7,430 bases of DNA from an uncultured Anaerolineae bacterium (GTDB lineage: Bacteria > Chloroflexota > Anaerolineae > Anaerolineales > UBA4823): contig CAKZNJ010000182.1 of NCBI GenBank assembly GCA_937129505.1, forward strand, positions 1 to 7,430. The letters are read 5' to 3'. The position numbers and the translations under genes were made by a program. Position 1 is the stretch's first letter; each line of letters begins with the position of its first letter. The notes beneath the pieces are model-generated. The model was given only the letters and a program-made list of their open reading frames with translations. It did no database searches and was not told where the DNA came from. Shown piece after piece: positions 1 through 5,882 of the stretch.

Positions 1-2
1 TC

Positions 3-362
3 AAACCCCTCGACATCGTCCTAATCTACACCGGCGCCTGCCGCTACAACAACGAAGAACGCTACCTGAAAGAGCAAAGCGGGATGACCGAAAGCGCTAC
101 CAACTGGCTGCTGGATCAAGGGGTCAAAATGACCGGCATTGACGCCGGCACGTACGACCGACCGGTCTGGGCAATGTTCGAAGATAAGCAGTTTTGGCCC
201 GCTCACAAAGTGATGATCGATCGGGAGTACTACCACTTAGAAAACATGGCAAACTTCGACAAACTTCCCCGTCCCTATGGCTTCAAAGTTTGCGTCTTCC
301 CCATCAAATGGGTGAATGCAACGGCTGCGCCGGTGCGAGCAGTGGCGATCTTTGAAGATTGA
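3..362 (+). CDS. Cyclase family protein (kynurenine formamidase-like metallohydrolase), 3' part
   Basis: This is the C-terminal ~119 residues of a cyclase-family (PF04199) hydrolase, entering from the left edge without its start. Family members are metal-dependent hydrolases or amidohydrolases such as KynB. Recognisable segments are DIVLIYTG, then WLLDQGVKMTGIDAGTYDRP, then the HLENMANFDKLP stretch and the closing PVRAVAIFED. The His in PAHKV (204-206) and the Glu in HLEN (240-242) are 12 residues apart. That is the spacing of the distal metal ligands His160/Glu172 of KynB, so the active-site half seen here looks intact. The N-terminal HxGTHxDxPxH metal motif would lie off the window. The TGA stop is 17 bp before the preferred start of the MoaD-like gene, suggesting co-transcription. 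The substrate is unknown; a role in tryptophan breakdown is not supported by the neighbours. Confidence 0.85.
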   Translation, partial: KPLDIVLIYTGACRYNNEERYLKEQSGMTESATNWLLDQGVKMTGIDAGTYDRPVWAMFEDKQFWPAHKVMIDREYYHLENMANFDKLPRPYGFKVCVFPIKWVNATAAPVRAVAIFED

Positions 363-379
363 GTAGTGAGGAAAAAGAT

Positions 380-673
380 GTGAAGGTATCCGTTCGAGTG
401 TTCTCCTTTTTACGCGAAGCGTTAGCCGTGCCGACCAATGAGCGGGGGGAAGCTGAGCTCGAGTTGGCATCTGGCGCAACCCTAAAAGATTTGTTTCTCC
501 AACTGGGCATCGACCGACAGATGAAAGAGGATTTATTTGCCGGTTCGGTGCAGCGCGCCTTTCAAGTGATGATTGACGGACAGGTGATCAACGATTTTGC
601 CTATGAACTAAAGGAAGGACACCAAGTTATCCTATTTCCACCGATGTCAGGTGGCAGCAAGGAGGAGCATTGA
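380..673 (+). CDS. MoaD/ThiS family ubiquitin-like sulfur-carrier protein
   Basis: A 97-residue beta-grasp protein starting MKVSVRVFSFLRE, the usual MoaD opening. It carries the DG(Q)xI turn (residues 66-70) and ends EGHQVILFPPMSGG plus a tail. MoaD and ThiS carry sulfur as a C-terminal thiocarboxylate made on a terminal Gly-Gly by an E1-like MoeB/ThiF enzyme, for molybdopterin or thiazole synthesis. Many paralogues sit beside tungsten/molybdenum oxidoreductases or other sulfur-transfer pathways. I chose GTG 380 because GAGG (368-371) lies 8 nt upstream and the product then begins at the family start; TTG 359 would add seven residues and overlap the previous stop. Oddly, Gly91-Gly92 are followed by five residues (SKEEH), so the Gly-Gly is not terminal. 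No MoeB, MoaE or oxidoreductase gene is visible here. The fold is fairly sure; the partner is unknown. Confidence 0.85.
   Translation: MKVSVRVFSFLREALAVPTNERGEAELELASGATLKDLFLQLGIDRQMKEDLFAGSVQRAFQVMIDGQVINDFAYELKEGHQVILFPPMSGGSKEEH
659..667 (+). promoter_or_regulatory. Strong ribosome binding site of the PEP-synthase-domain gene
   Basis: AAGGAGGAG lies inside the last codons of the MoaD-like gene. From AGGAGG (660-665) it is 7 nt to ATG 673. This favours ATG 673 over the in-frame TTG at 670. The start overlaps the upstream stop (TGATG), implying translational coupling. Confidence 0.75.
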
Positions 674-1626
674 TGGGTCAATTTTGTTGGACATTCTCGG
701 AAATATGCCGCGATGACGTCCCCCAAGCCGGTGGCAAAGGTGCCAATCTCGGTGACATGACGTGCGCCGGTTTGCCCGTGCCACCAGGCTTTGTCATTCT
801 CTCCTCTGCCTACCGACGTATCTTCGAACAGGGGGGCTTGCGCGAGCAGGTGATGCAAATCCTGAACGGCATTGATCGGAGTAATGCCCAAGCCTTGCAA
901 GAAGCAGAGAAAATCATCCGTTCTTTATTCGAGCGGGTCGTGATTGACGACGAGCTGAAGAGCGAGATTCTGGGACATTACCATGAGCTTGGCGAAAATG
1001 TCCCTGTCGCCGTCCGTTCCAGCGCCACGGCAGAAGACATGGGATGTGCCAGCTTTGCCGGTCAGCAAAGCACCTATCTGAATGTCTGCGGCGATAAGGC
1101 TCTGCTGGAGAATGTGATCAAGTGCTGGTCTTCTCTCTTCACCTCGCAGGCAATCTATTACCGTTTCTGCAATGGCTTTGATGACGAGCTCGTTTCCATG
1201 GCTGTTGTGGTACAGAAGATGGTCAATGCCGAGAAGGCAGGGGTGATTTTTACAGTCGACCCCATCTTGAAAAATCCCTACCAAATGATTATCGAAGGGG
1301 TTTATGGTTTGGGGGAAGGGATCGTCTCCGGCATCATCACCCCTGATCACTACAAGATCGACCGCGAAACCTGCGAGGTGCGATACCAATTCATCGCCCC
1401 AAAGTCGATTATGATCGTCAATGATGGGCTAAACGGCGTTGTCGAACGAGAAGTGCCAGAGCCGATGAAAAACCAGCCCGTGTTGAATGAGCGCGAACTG
1501 GAGGCACTGGTTGCAATGGGTAACCTAGTGGAAAAGCACTTTGGCAGCCCACAAGACATCGAGTGGGGTGAAGAAGAGGGCACATTCTATCTACTTCAAA
1601 GCCGCCCGATTACCACATTAGGCTAA
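673..1626 (+). CDS. Stand-alone PEP synthase N-terminal ATP-binding domain (PPDK_N)
   Basis: A 317-residue protein covering only the N-terminal domain of phosphoenolpyruvate synthase / pyruvate phosphate dikinase (PF01326). In the full enzyme this ATP-grasp-like domain takes phosphate from ATP and passes it to a swivelling His domain. Visible motifs are GGKGANLGDM (Lys22), GLPVPPGFVI (33-42), VAVRSSATAED (Arg115, Glu121, Asp122), FAGQQ (128-132), VVVQKMV (178-184), AGVIFTVDP (189-197), and the closing DIEW...LLQSRPIT (Glu297, Gln309, Arg311). All key nucleotide-site residues seem present. The protein stops exactly at the domain end, so it lacks the phospho-His and PEP/pyruvate-binding domains. 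Full PEP synthases are about 800 residues. Known split forms include phenylphosphate synthase, where a ~40 kDa subunit is this domain. It starts 1 base inside the MoaD-like stop. It probably needs a partner carrying the His domain; none is in the window. Confidence 0.9.
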   Translation: MGQFCWTFSEICRDDVPQAGGKGANLGDMTCAGLPVPPGFVILSSAYRRIFEQGGLREQVMQILNGIDRSNAQALQEAEKIIRSLFERVVIDDELKSEILGHYHELGENVPVAVRSSATAEDMGCASFAGQQSTYLNVCGDKALLENVIKCWSSLFTSQAIYYRFCNGFDDELVSMAVVVQKMVNAEKAGVIFTVDPILKNPYQMIIEGVYGLGEGIVSGIITPDHYKIDRETCEVRYQFIAPKSIMIVNDGLNGVVEREVPEPMKNQPVLNERELEALVAMGNLVEKHFGSPQDIEWGEEEGTFYLLQSRPITTLG

Positions 1627-1647
1627 ATCTCTTCACGTGAGGAAACG

Positions 1648-2535
1648 ATGGTTTACCTATCTCGCCAATTTACTTCTAGACAAGCTCAACTGCGCTTTGA
1701 TGTTGAAAGCTCCAGCGACCATAACCCGCTGGATATGATGGATATGACTTTCTTAAACTACCGCTTGGCGAATGTGCAAGTAGCCGAGCAAGTAACGCTC
1801 GCCAATCCAGATATCGTTTGGCGGCCACAACTGGCGGTTAAGGATATCCGCTATACTCAGGGAATACTGGAATTAGACGGTGAATGGTATGCAGGTGAAA
1901 TCCAAAAAATCCTCGTCAGTATGCTCGCTTTTCGCCTTGAGGAGTGTGGCTTGCACCCTTTCCATGCCTCAGCGGTGCGCTATCGAGAGAAGACCATCAT
2001 GTTCATGGGTGGCGAGTCGAACCACGGCAAGACAATGTCCCAATTGGAAGGCTGCCGCCGCGGCGGTTTGAACATTTCTACCGAAACGTTGGTGATTGAC
2101 GAACAGGGCTGGGTCGCTATGGGTTCGACCAATGTTTACTTAGCCAAACGGGCAAAAGGCACCGAACGCTCCGATCTTGCCGACCAAGATGAAGGGGTCA
2201 AAAAGCTCTTTGGCAAAGCTCCAGAAGTGCACCACTATTTAGAGCCCTCGAATGTCGACCTAGTCATCCTTCCATCCATCGACGGCAATTACGCCACCTC
2301 GGTCAAAGAGCTAGAACAATTCGAAAAAGAATATCAGGGATTTCACTCAATGATGAATTATTTTGGGCTGAACCAACTGCTCTCACCGGGTCTGGTTATG
2401 CCGATCATTGACACCGAAGAAAAACGGCGCAAACGGGCAGACTTTGGACACCGCTTTGCTGAGCCACGCCTCTACTTCATGATTCGCGCTGCTAACCCTC
2501 AATTGTTGTTTGATGAGGTCGAAAAACTCATTTAA
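1648..2535 (+). CDS. HPr kinase-like P-loop protein, function unknown
   Basis: A 295-residue protein related to the catalytic domain of HPr kinase/phosphorylase (PEPCK-like P-loop fold). The core reads HPFHASAV (103-110), about 10 residues, then the Walker A motif GESNHGKT (122-129), then CRRGG and STETLVIDE. This parallels HprK, where a His precedes GDSGIGKS by about 15 residues and a DD-containing strand follows. Here the DD position reads TE (145-146), so the usual catalytic Asp is not obvious. The first ~100 residues and the C-terminal ~100 residues (ending AEPRLYFMIRAANPQLLFDE) resemble nothing I recognise. ATG 1648 is preceded by TGAGGA at 1638-1643. It follows the PEP-synthase domain gene by 21 bp and is probably in the same transcript. 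No HPr or other PTS gene is visible. It may phosphorylate a protein or small molecule in this pathway; the target is unknown. Confidence 0.7.
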   Translation: MVYLSRQFTSRQAQLRFDVESSSDHNPLDMMDMTFLNYRLANVQVAEQVTLANPDIVWRPQLAVKDIRYTQGILELDGEWYAGEIQKILVSMLAFRLEECGLHPFHASAVRYREKTIMFMGGESNHGKTMSQLEGCRRGGLNISTETLVIDEQGWVAMGSTNVYLAKRAKGTERSDLADQDEGVKKLFGKAPEVHHYLEPSNVDLVILPSIDGNYATSVKELEQFEKEYQGFHSMMNYFGLNQLLSPGLVMPIIDTEEKRRKRADFGHRFAEPRLYFMIRAANPQLLFDEVEKLI

Positions 2536-2546
2536 ACGCGACAAAC

Positions 2547-2565
2547 TGGAGTAGAATCATCTCCA
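2547..2565 (+). promoter_or_regulatory. Imperfect 19-bp palindrome, candidate GntR operator
   Basis: TGGAG at 2547-2551 pairs with CTCCA at 2561-2565. The inner bases GA/TC also match, giving 7 of 9 symmetric pairs around 2556. It lies in the 70-bp gap before the GntR gene and covers a TAGAAT hexamer (2552-2557) that could be a -10. Dyads like this are the usual target of GntR dimers, so autoregulation is plausible. It could instead be a weak hairpin without a T tract. Only one copy is seen. Confidence 0.35.
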
Positions 2566-2605
2566 ACTTAAGATATTGATTTCAGGTTTTTCAGGGAGTA
2601 AACGG

Positions 2606-3268
2606 TTGGCAAACGGCGAGGTAGAAAACACCAACAGCATCAATAAAACTGTGCTGAGCGATCAGGTGAAGCAATATATCCTCGATGCCATCGAGCGCGG
2701 CGAGCTGCAACCCGGCGAACGCTTGGTCGAGAGTCAGCTTGCCCGCCAGCTGCGCATCAGCCAAGCACCTGTGCGAGAAGCGATTCGAGATCTGGTCAGT
2801 TCGGGTTTCCTCGAGCGCGAACCGCATAAAGGTGCGATGGTGCGTTTGCTCACGGATCAGGACATGCAAGAAATTTACAGCGTGCGCGCCGTGTTAGATG
2901 CGTTGGCCGCCGAACAAGCCGCGCCGCAGGTTACCGATGAAGACCTGCAAGAACTGCAAAGGACACTTGAGAAAATGCTCCAAATGGCACAAGCGGGCGA
3001 TTATCTCTCGGCGGCGCGTTATGATTGGCAGTTTCACATTCAGATCGTTGCCCTCTCCGGCAACACCCTTCTCCGGCGCATCTACGACAACCTGCAATTG
3101 GGGCAATACATCCTGATCACGATGCGTCGCTCATCCATTGGCCTCGAGCAGTTAGCCGCTCGTCATCAAGCGCTCATCGATGCGCTGGCAACGCGCGACC
3201 CAGAGATTGCCAAACGCGCGGTAAGACAACACATTGTCGAGCTTCAAGGCGATGGGGTTGAAGTCTGA
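2606..3268 (+). CDS. GntR-family transcriptional regulator, FadR/FCD subfamily
   Basis: A 220-residue repressor-type protein. Residues 15-81 form the GntR winged helix: SDQVKQYILDAIERGELQPGE, the ESQLARQLRISQAPVREAI recognition helix and GFLEREPHKGAMV wing. Residues 85-213 form an all-helical FCD effector domain. Its probable metal ligands are present: Asp140 and His144 in YDWQFH, His187 and His209. Such domains usually bind carboxylates (lactate, gluconate, citrate, fatty acyl groups) through the metal. I chose TTG 2606 because AGGGAG (2593-2598) lies 7 nt upstream; TTG 2576 would add ten residues with no clear ribosome site. It follows the HPr-kinase-like gene on the same strand and probably controls that group, perhaps through the palindrome just upstream. 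The ligand is unknown. Confidence 0.92.
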   Translation: MANGEVENTNSINKTVLSDQVKQYILDAIERGELQPGERLVESQLARQLRISQAPVREAIRDLVSSGFLEREPHKGAMVRLLTDQDMQEIYSVRAVLDALAAEQAAPQVTDEDLQELQRTLEKMLQMAQAGDYLSAARYDWQFHIQIVALSGNTLLRRIYDNLQLGQYILITMRRSSIGLEQLAARHQALIDALATRDPEIAKRAVRQHIVELQGDGVEV

Positions 3269-3279
3269 TTAAAATCCCA

Positions 3280-3312
3280 CCTCCCGCTCTAAAAACCTTC
3301 TGGAGCGGGAGG
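3280..3312. terminator. Hairpin between convergent genes, probable shared terminator
   Basis: CCTCCCGCTC (3280-3289) and GAGCGGGAGG (3303-3312) form a perfect 10-bp stem. One G-T and one A-T pair extend it to 12 bp, leaving a 9-nt loop. It lies between the GntR stop (3268, + strand) and the SIS-gene stop (3344, - strand). Read on the minus strand the stem is followed closely by GGGATTTT, a weak T tract. On the plus strand no T tract follows, so it fits best as terminator of the SIS gene with some effect on the other side. Confidence 0.65.
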
Positions 3313-3343
3313 CAGAAATCGGGAAAAACTCTCCCAGTAAAAC

Positions 3344-4381
3344 TTAATCCAAGACCACAACGGAAGTCAAATTGATCGGTTGATCGGGATGTAAGCCCTT
3401 GGCTAGGGCGCGAAAATAAGCCATGGCTTGGAGCACAGGCAGATATAAAACTCCCCGCAATGGTTCTGGTAAACCGCTTGCAAAATTAACCGATGCATTT
3501 GCCTCAGCCAAGCTAAGCGCCTTTGCTCCTAACGCTTCGACTTCCTCTAAAACGCGTTGTTCGTGAGCTCGGTTCGAATCGGAGAGCAAACCCACTACCG
3601 CTGTCGTATCCGTAACCATGCTCTTTGGGCCATGGCGAAACTCCAAAAAATGAAATGGTTCGGTATGAGTGAGACTCATCTCTTTCATCTTGAGGTTAGC
3701 TTCACACGCCAGCCCATAGCGGATACCGGAGCCCAAGAAGTAAATACGGTCTATGGATAAATCTTCTCCCCACTGGCGCGCTAGTGAATCATACTTCTGC
3801 AGCAACTGCTCACCAACTTCTGGCAAACGGCGGAGTTGATTCAGCTCAGCGTAGCGCCCGCCAGCTAAAAGAGCCAAAGCCGTAATTGCTACGTAAATGG
3901 AGGCAAATGAGCGAGTTTGGGCCACACTTAGTTCTTGCCCTTTCTCAATCACGAGGGAGAGATCCGCCATTTCTACCAAGGGCTGACCTGGATAGTTCGT
4001 AATGGCTAAAACCGAACCGCCTTCTAGAGCCTTAAATGCTTCCACAGCCCGCATCGTCTCGGTTGTCGAACCGGAGCGGCTAATTGCTACGAGGAGAGTC
4101 TTCTGGCGCAAGCTGCCATTCAGCGTGGCAAATTGAGGGTTCATCCACAATTCGCCTGCTGGGGTAGCCCGGGAAAATCGGGCAGTAAGGTCCTGAAAGA
4201 GAGCCGCGGCAGAGAGAGAAAGATAATACGTTGAACCGCACCCCACAAACAAGACTTGAAAAAATTCCTGTTGGAAAAGGGACACGAGCGGCTGACGATG
4301 GCTTTCGACCACATCCAACGCATTGGTCCACGCTTCGGTTTGAGAGAAGATTTCGGTTCGCGTGTGATAACCTTGTTTCAT
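3344..4381 (-). CDS. SIS-domain sugar-phosphate isomerase/deaminase (AgaS/GlmS isomerase-like)
   Basis: A 345-residue protein with two SIS domains. It corresponds to the isomerase half of GlmS without the N-terminal glutaminase. The first domain has VGCGSTYY (46-53), ISRSGSTTET (100-109) and VAQTRSFAS (153-161). The second has FLGSGIRYGLACEANLKMKE (215-234) and EFRHGPKSM (247-255). It closes with DQPINLTSVVVLD. Glu234 and His250 align with GlmS Glu488 and His504. GlmS Lys603, which forms the imine with fructose 6-phosphate, is replaced by Ser340. A GlmS-type synthase is therefore unlikely. A catabolic AgaS-like deaminase/isomerase or a fructosamine-phosphate deglycase acting on a phosphorylated amino sugar fits better. 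GAAAGG lies 5 nt before ATG 4381. It follows the MalG-type permease gene by 35 bp in the same orientation. With the nearby PfkB kinase it would handle the imported sugar after phosphorylation. Confidence 0.85.
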   Translation of the reverse strand: MKQGYHTRTEIFSQTEAWTNALDVVESHRQPLVSLFQQEFFQVLFVGCGSTYYLSLSAAALFQDLTARFSRATPAGELWMNPQFATLNGSLRQKTLLVAISRSGSTTETMRAVEAFKALEGGSVLAITNYPGQPLVEMADLSLVIEKGQELSVAQTRSFASIYVAITALALLAGGRYAELNQLRRLPEVGEQLLQKYDSLARQWGEDLSIDRIYFLGSGIRYGLACEANLKMKEMSLTHTEPFHFLEFRHGPKSMVTDTTAVVGLLSDSNRAHEQRVLEEVEALGAKALSLAEANASVNFASGLPEPLRGVLYLPVLQAMAYFRALAKGLHPDQPINLTSVVVLD

Positions 4382-4416
4382 GATCGCCTTTCAAGATCCT
4401 AATAAGATATTCAACC

Positions 4417-5259
4417 TTATATCGCACCAGCTGTTAAACCCTGAATGATATAACGCTGGAAAATAAATGCTAACACAACGGGAGGTGAACTAGCAAGTAC
4501 ACCTGCAGCAGCAATGCGAAGATATTCTAATCCTAACTTTGTATTAAATTCACCAATGAGTACAGGTAATGTCTTAGCAGTAATGTTGGTATAAATAAAC
4601 GCATACAAGTATTCATTCCATCCAGCAATAAAGGCAAAAACAGCTACACTAACCAAACCCGGCGCAGAGAGGGGTAAAACGATTCGAAAAAGAGCTCCTA
4701 TGTAAGAGCTTCCATCAATCCTTGCCGCATCTTCTAGCTCTGATGGAATGGAAGTAAAGTAACTTCGCAACAGCCAGATCACGAGAGGGAGAATAAAGCT
4801 TTGATAGACAAGAATTAGACCAATATGACTATCCAAAAGTTCTAAAGAGCGCAAGATTACATAAAGCGGTATGACAATTGCGATAGGAGTAACCATATAA
4901 CCACCCATCATAAGGATAAGGATAAAACGATTCGCGGGAAACCGCAACCTCGCCAGAGCATACGCCGAAAGAGTGCCTAACGACATAGAAATCAGTGTGG
5001 ACAGCGAAGCAATTATGGCTGAATTTCTTAGAGAAGAGAAGAAGAGAGAAACATTTGTTGATGCGCTGCCTCGATCTACAAACAAGGATATGTTATTATC
5101 TAGAGTGAATCGCCTTGGAATCCATCGGAGGGGAACAGTTAGAAGGTCGATTTTGTATGAAAATGATGAGATAATTAGCCAAAGATAAGGCAATATCGTC
5201 CACAAAATGATTAGGATATTCAAAAAATAAATCACAACAAGAAATCGTTGCTTTTTCAT
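4417..5259 (-). CDS. Sugar ABC transporter permease, MalG type
   Basis: A 280-residue inner-membrane protein of the carbohydrate ABC importer family (CUT1, MalG-like). The first membrane helix is at about 7-31. A periplasmic loop follows to ~75, then helices at about 80-104, 111-135, 144-166, 200-224 and 251-268. The EAA loop that contacts the ATPase is clear: LEDAARIDGSSYIGALFRIV (175-194), followed by LPLSAPG. The protein appears full length and undamaged. It starts 22 bp after the stop frame of the MalF-type remnant, normal MalF-MalG spacing, and is followed 35 bp later by the SIS gene. Only a weak ribosome site (TAGAG) precedes ATG 5259, so it may rely on coupling to the upstream gene. 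No ATPase gene is present; CUT1 systems often borrow a shared MsmX-like ATPase. With its partner permease and binding protein broken, it is probably an orphan subunit here. Confidence 0.92.
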   Translation of the reverse strand: MKKQRFLVVIYFLNILIILWTILPYLWLIISSFSYKIDLLTVPLRWIPRRFTLDNNISLFVDRGSASTNVSLFFSSLRNSAIIASLSTLISMSLGTLSAYALARLRFPANRFILILMMGGYMVTPIAIVIPLYVILRSLELLDSHIGLILVYQSFILPLVIWLLRSYFTSIPSELEDAARIDGSSYIGALFRIVLPLSAPGLVSVAVFAFIAGWNEYLYAFIYTNITAKTLPVLIGEFNTKLGLEYLRIAAAGVLASSPPVVLAFIFQRYIIQGLTAGAI

Positions 5260-5870
5260 TTCAGTACTCTACGATCGCTCGCTAAGCAGCTCGGATATAA
5301 AACACAGCCGGGATCATAAGCATCAAGCTGATCAGGTAAGCCATAGCTGCACCGTAGCCAAAGGGTAAGGAACGAAAAGTCTGAGCATAAATGCGAAAGG
5401 GTAATTAGCTCGTCTGTATAACCAGCGGTCATGAAATCATCCAAAGGAGTAGTCCACCCAGCGCCACACCATTCAGCAACCCAGCCGTTGTCGAACTCTA
5501 CAACATCATAAGCGCTTCCACCTGTTGCCATTTCGGGGATAACTCGATCGGCGATCGAATCCCAATCACTCTGGATTAAGTCTACCTTAACGCCACTCTT
5601 TTGCTCAAATTCACGAACACGGGCTTCAAAAGCCCCAATAATATCTGCCTCATGTTTTGGAAAGATAACCGTTATCTTAACTTCTTCTGCAGGTGCTTCT
5701 GATTGTGCAACTTCTGTCTCCACAGGAGCGGCCGTTTCGACTTGAGATGGAGGCGCTTGAGTTACCTCGCTTGGTGCGGGCGGTGTCTCTGCAGGTTGAG
5801 GAGCACAGGCACCAAGCAGTAGGACTATAACGATGAACAAGCTGATCAAAAAATTCTTTATCGTTTTAAT
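5256..5870 (-). pseudogene. Truncated sugar-binding lipoprotein gene fused out of frame to a permease end
   Basis: This is the N-terminal part of a family 1 extracellular solute-binding lipoprotein. Counting from the ATT at 5870-5868, a short basic leader and hydrophobic stretch run to the lipobox LLLGAC (Cys22). An Ala/Pro/Glu/Thr-rich linker follows to about residue 62. Then comes a real binding-protein lobe: KITVIFPKHEADIIGAFE, VREFEQKSGVKVDLIQSDWD, EMATGGSAYDVVEFDNGWVA and PLDDFMTAGYTDELI. Normal members have about 400-450 residues. Here homology ends at about residue 155 (near 5405), and the frame continues as unrelated sequence to TGA 5256-5258. A different frame of that tail encodes a MalF C-terminus. 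A perfect AAGGAG (5877-5882) sits 6 nt before ATT, which was probably once ATG (giving MKTIKNFLISL). The next in-frame start, TTG 5849, would shorten the basic leader. I judge it non-functional, unless the join is an assembly error. Confidence 0.85.
5282..5404 (-). pseudogene. C-terminal remnant of a MalF-type ABC permease
   Basis: In the frame starting at 5404, a TAA at 5407-5405 is followed by about 40 codons ending at TAG 5284-5282. The 36 codons from 5392 give IYAQTFRSLPFGYGAAMAYL, then a hydrophobic run and FYIRAA. The aromatic-FGYGAA motif followed by one last membrane helix and a short basic end is the standard C-terminus of MalF-type permeases. Its position directly before MalG is where MalF belongs. 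The other ~250 residues of the protein are missing, together with most of the binding-protein gene, so one deletion removed both. The fragment has no start and is overlapped by the out-of-frame binding-protein ORF. Confidence 0.8.
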
Positions 5871-5876
5871 CTTTTT

Positions 5877-5882
5877 CTCCTT
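5877..5882 (-). promoter_or_regulatory. Ribosome binding site facing an ATT codon
   Basis: On the minus strand the sequence reads GGAAGGAG, six bases AAAAAG, then ATT AAA ACG ATA AAG. AAGGAG is a near-perfect Shine-Dalgarno at ideal spacing from ATT 5870-5868. An ATG in place of ATT would give a textbook lipoprotein leader. This decides where the binding-protein gene originally began and suggests its start codon was lost. Confidence 0.65.

Noticed and set aside
359..379. TTG at 359 as start of the MoaD-like gene
   Set aside because: It overlaps the preceding stop and has no ribosome site. GTG 380 has GAGG 8 nt upstream and gives the usual MoaD N-terminus.
925..1389. A 154-codon open frame on the minus strand inside the PEP-synthase-domain gene
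   Set aside because: It has no recognisable domain, and it lies wholly within a strongly conserved coding region on the other strand. It is a mirror frame.
2576..2605. TTG at 2576 as start of the GntR gene
   Set aside because: No Shine-Dalgarno at proper distance. TTG 2606 is preceded by AGGGAG at 7 nt, and the extra residues are outside the family fold.
3321..3335. Second small hairpin GGGA...TCCC after the SIS stop
   Set aside because: Only 4 bp of stem and no T tract. The 10-12 bp hairpin next to it explains termination.
5256..5420. Treating the last ~50 residues of the binding-protein frame as a genuine new C-terminal domain
   Set aside because: The Cys/Leu-rich tail resembles no binding protein, while an alternative frame of the same DNA gives a clear MalF C-terminus.
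5849..5849. TTG 5849 as the natural start of the binding lipoprotein
   Set aside because: It lacks a ribosome site and drops the basic leader residues KTIKN. The strong AAGGAG points to the codon at 5870 instead.
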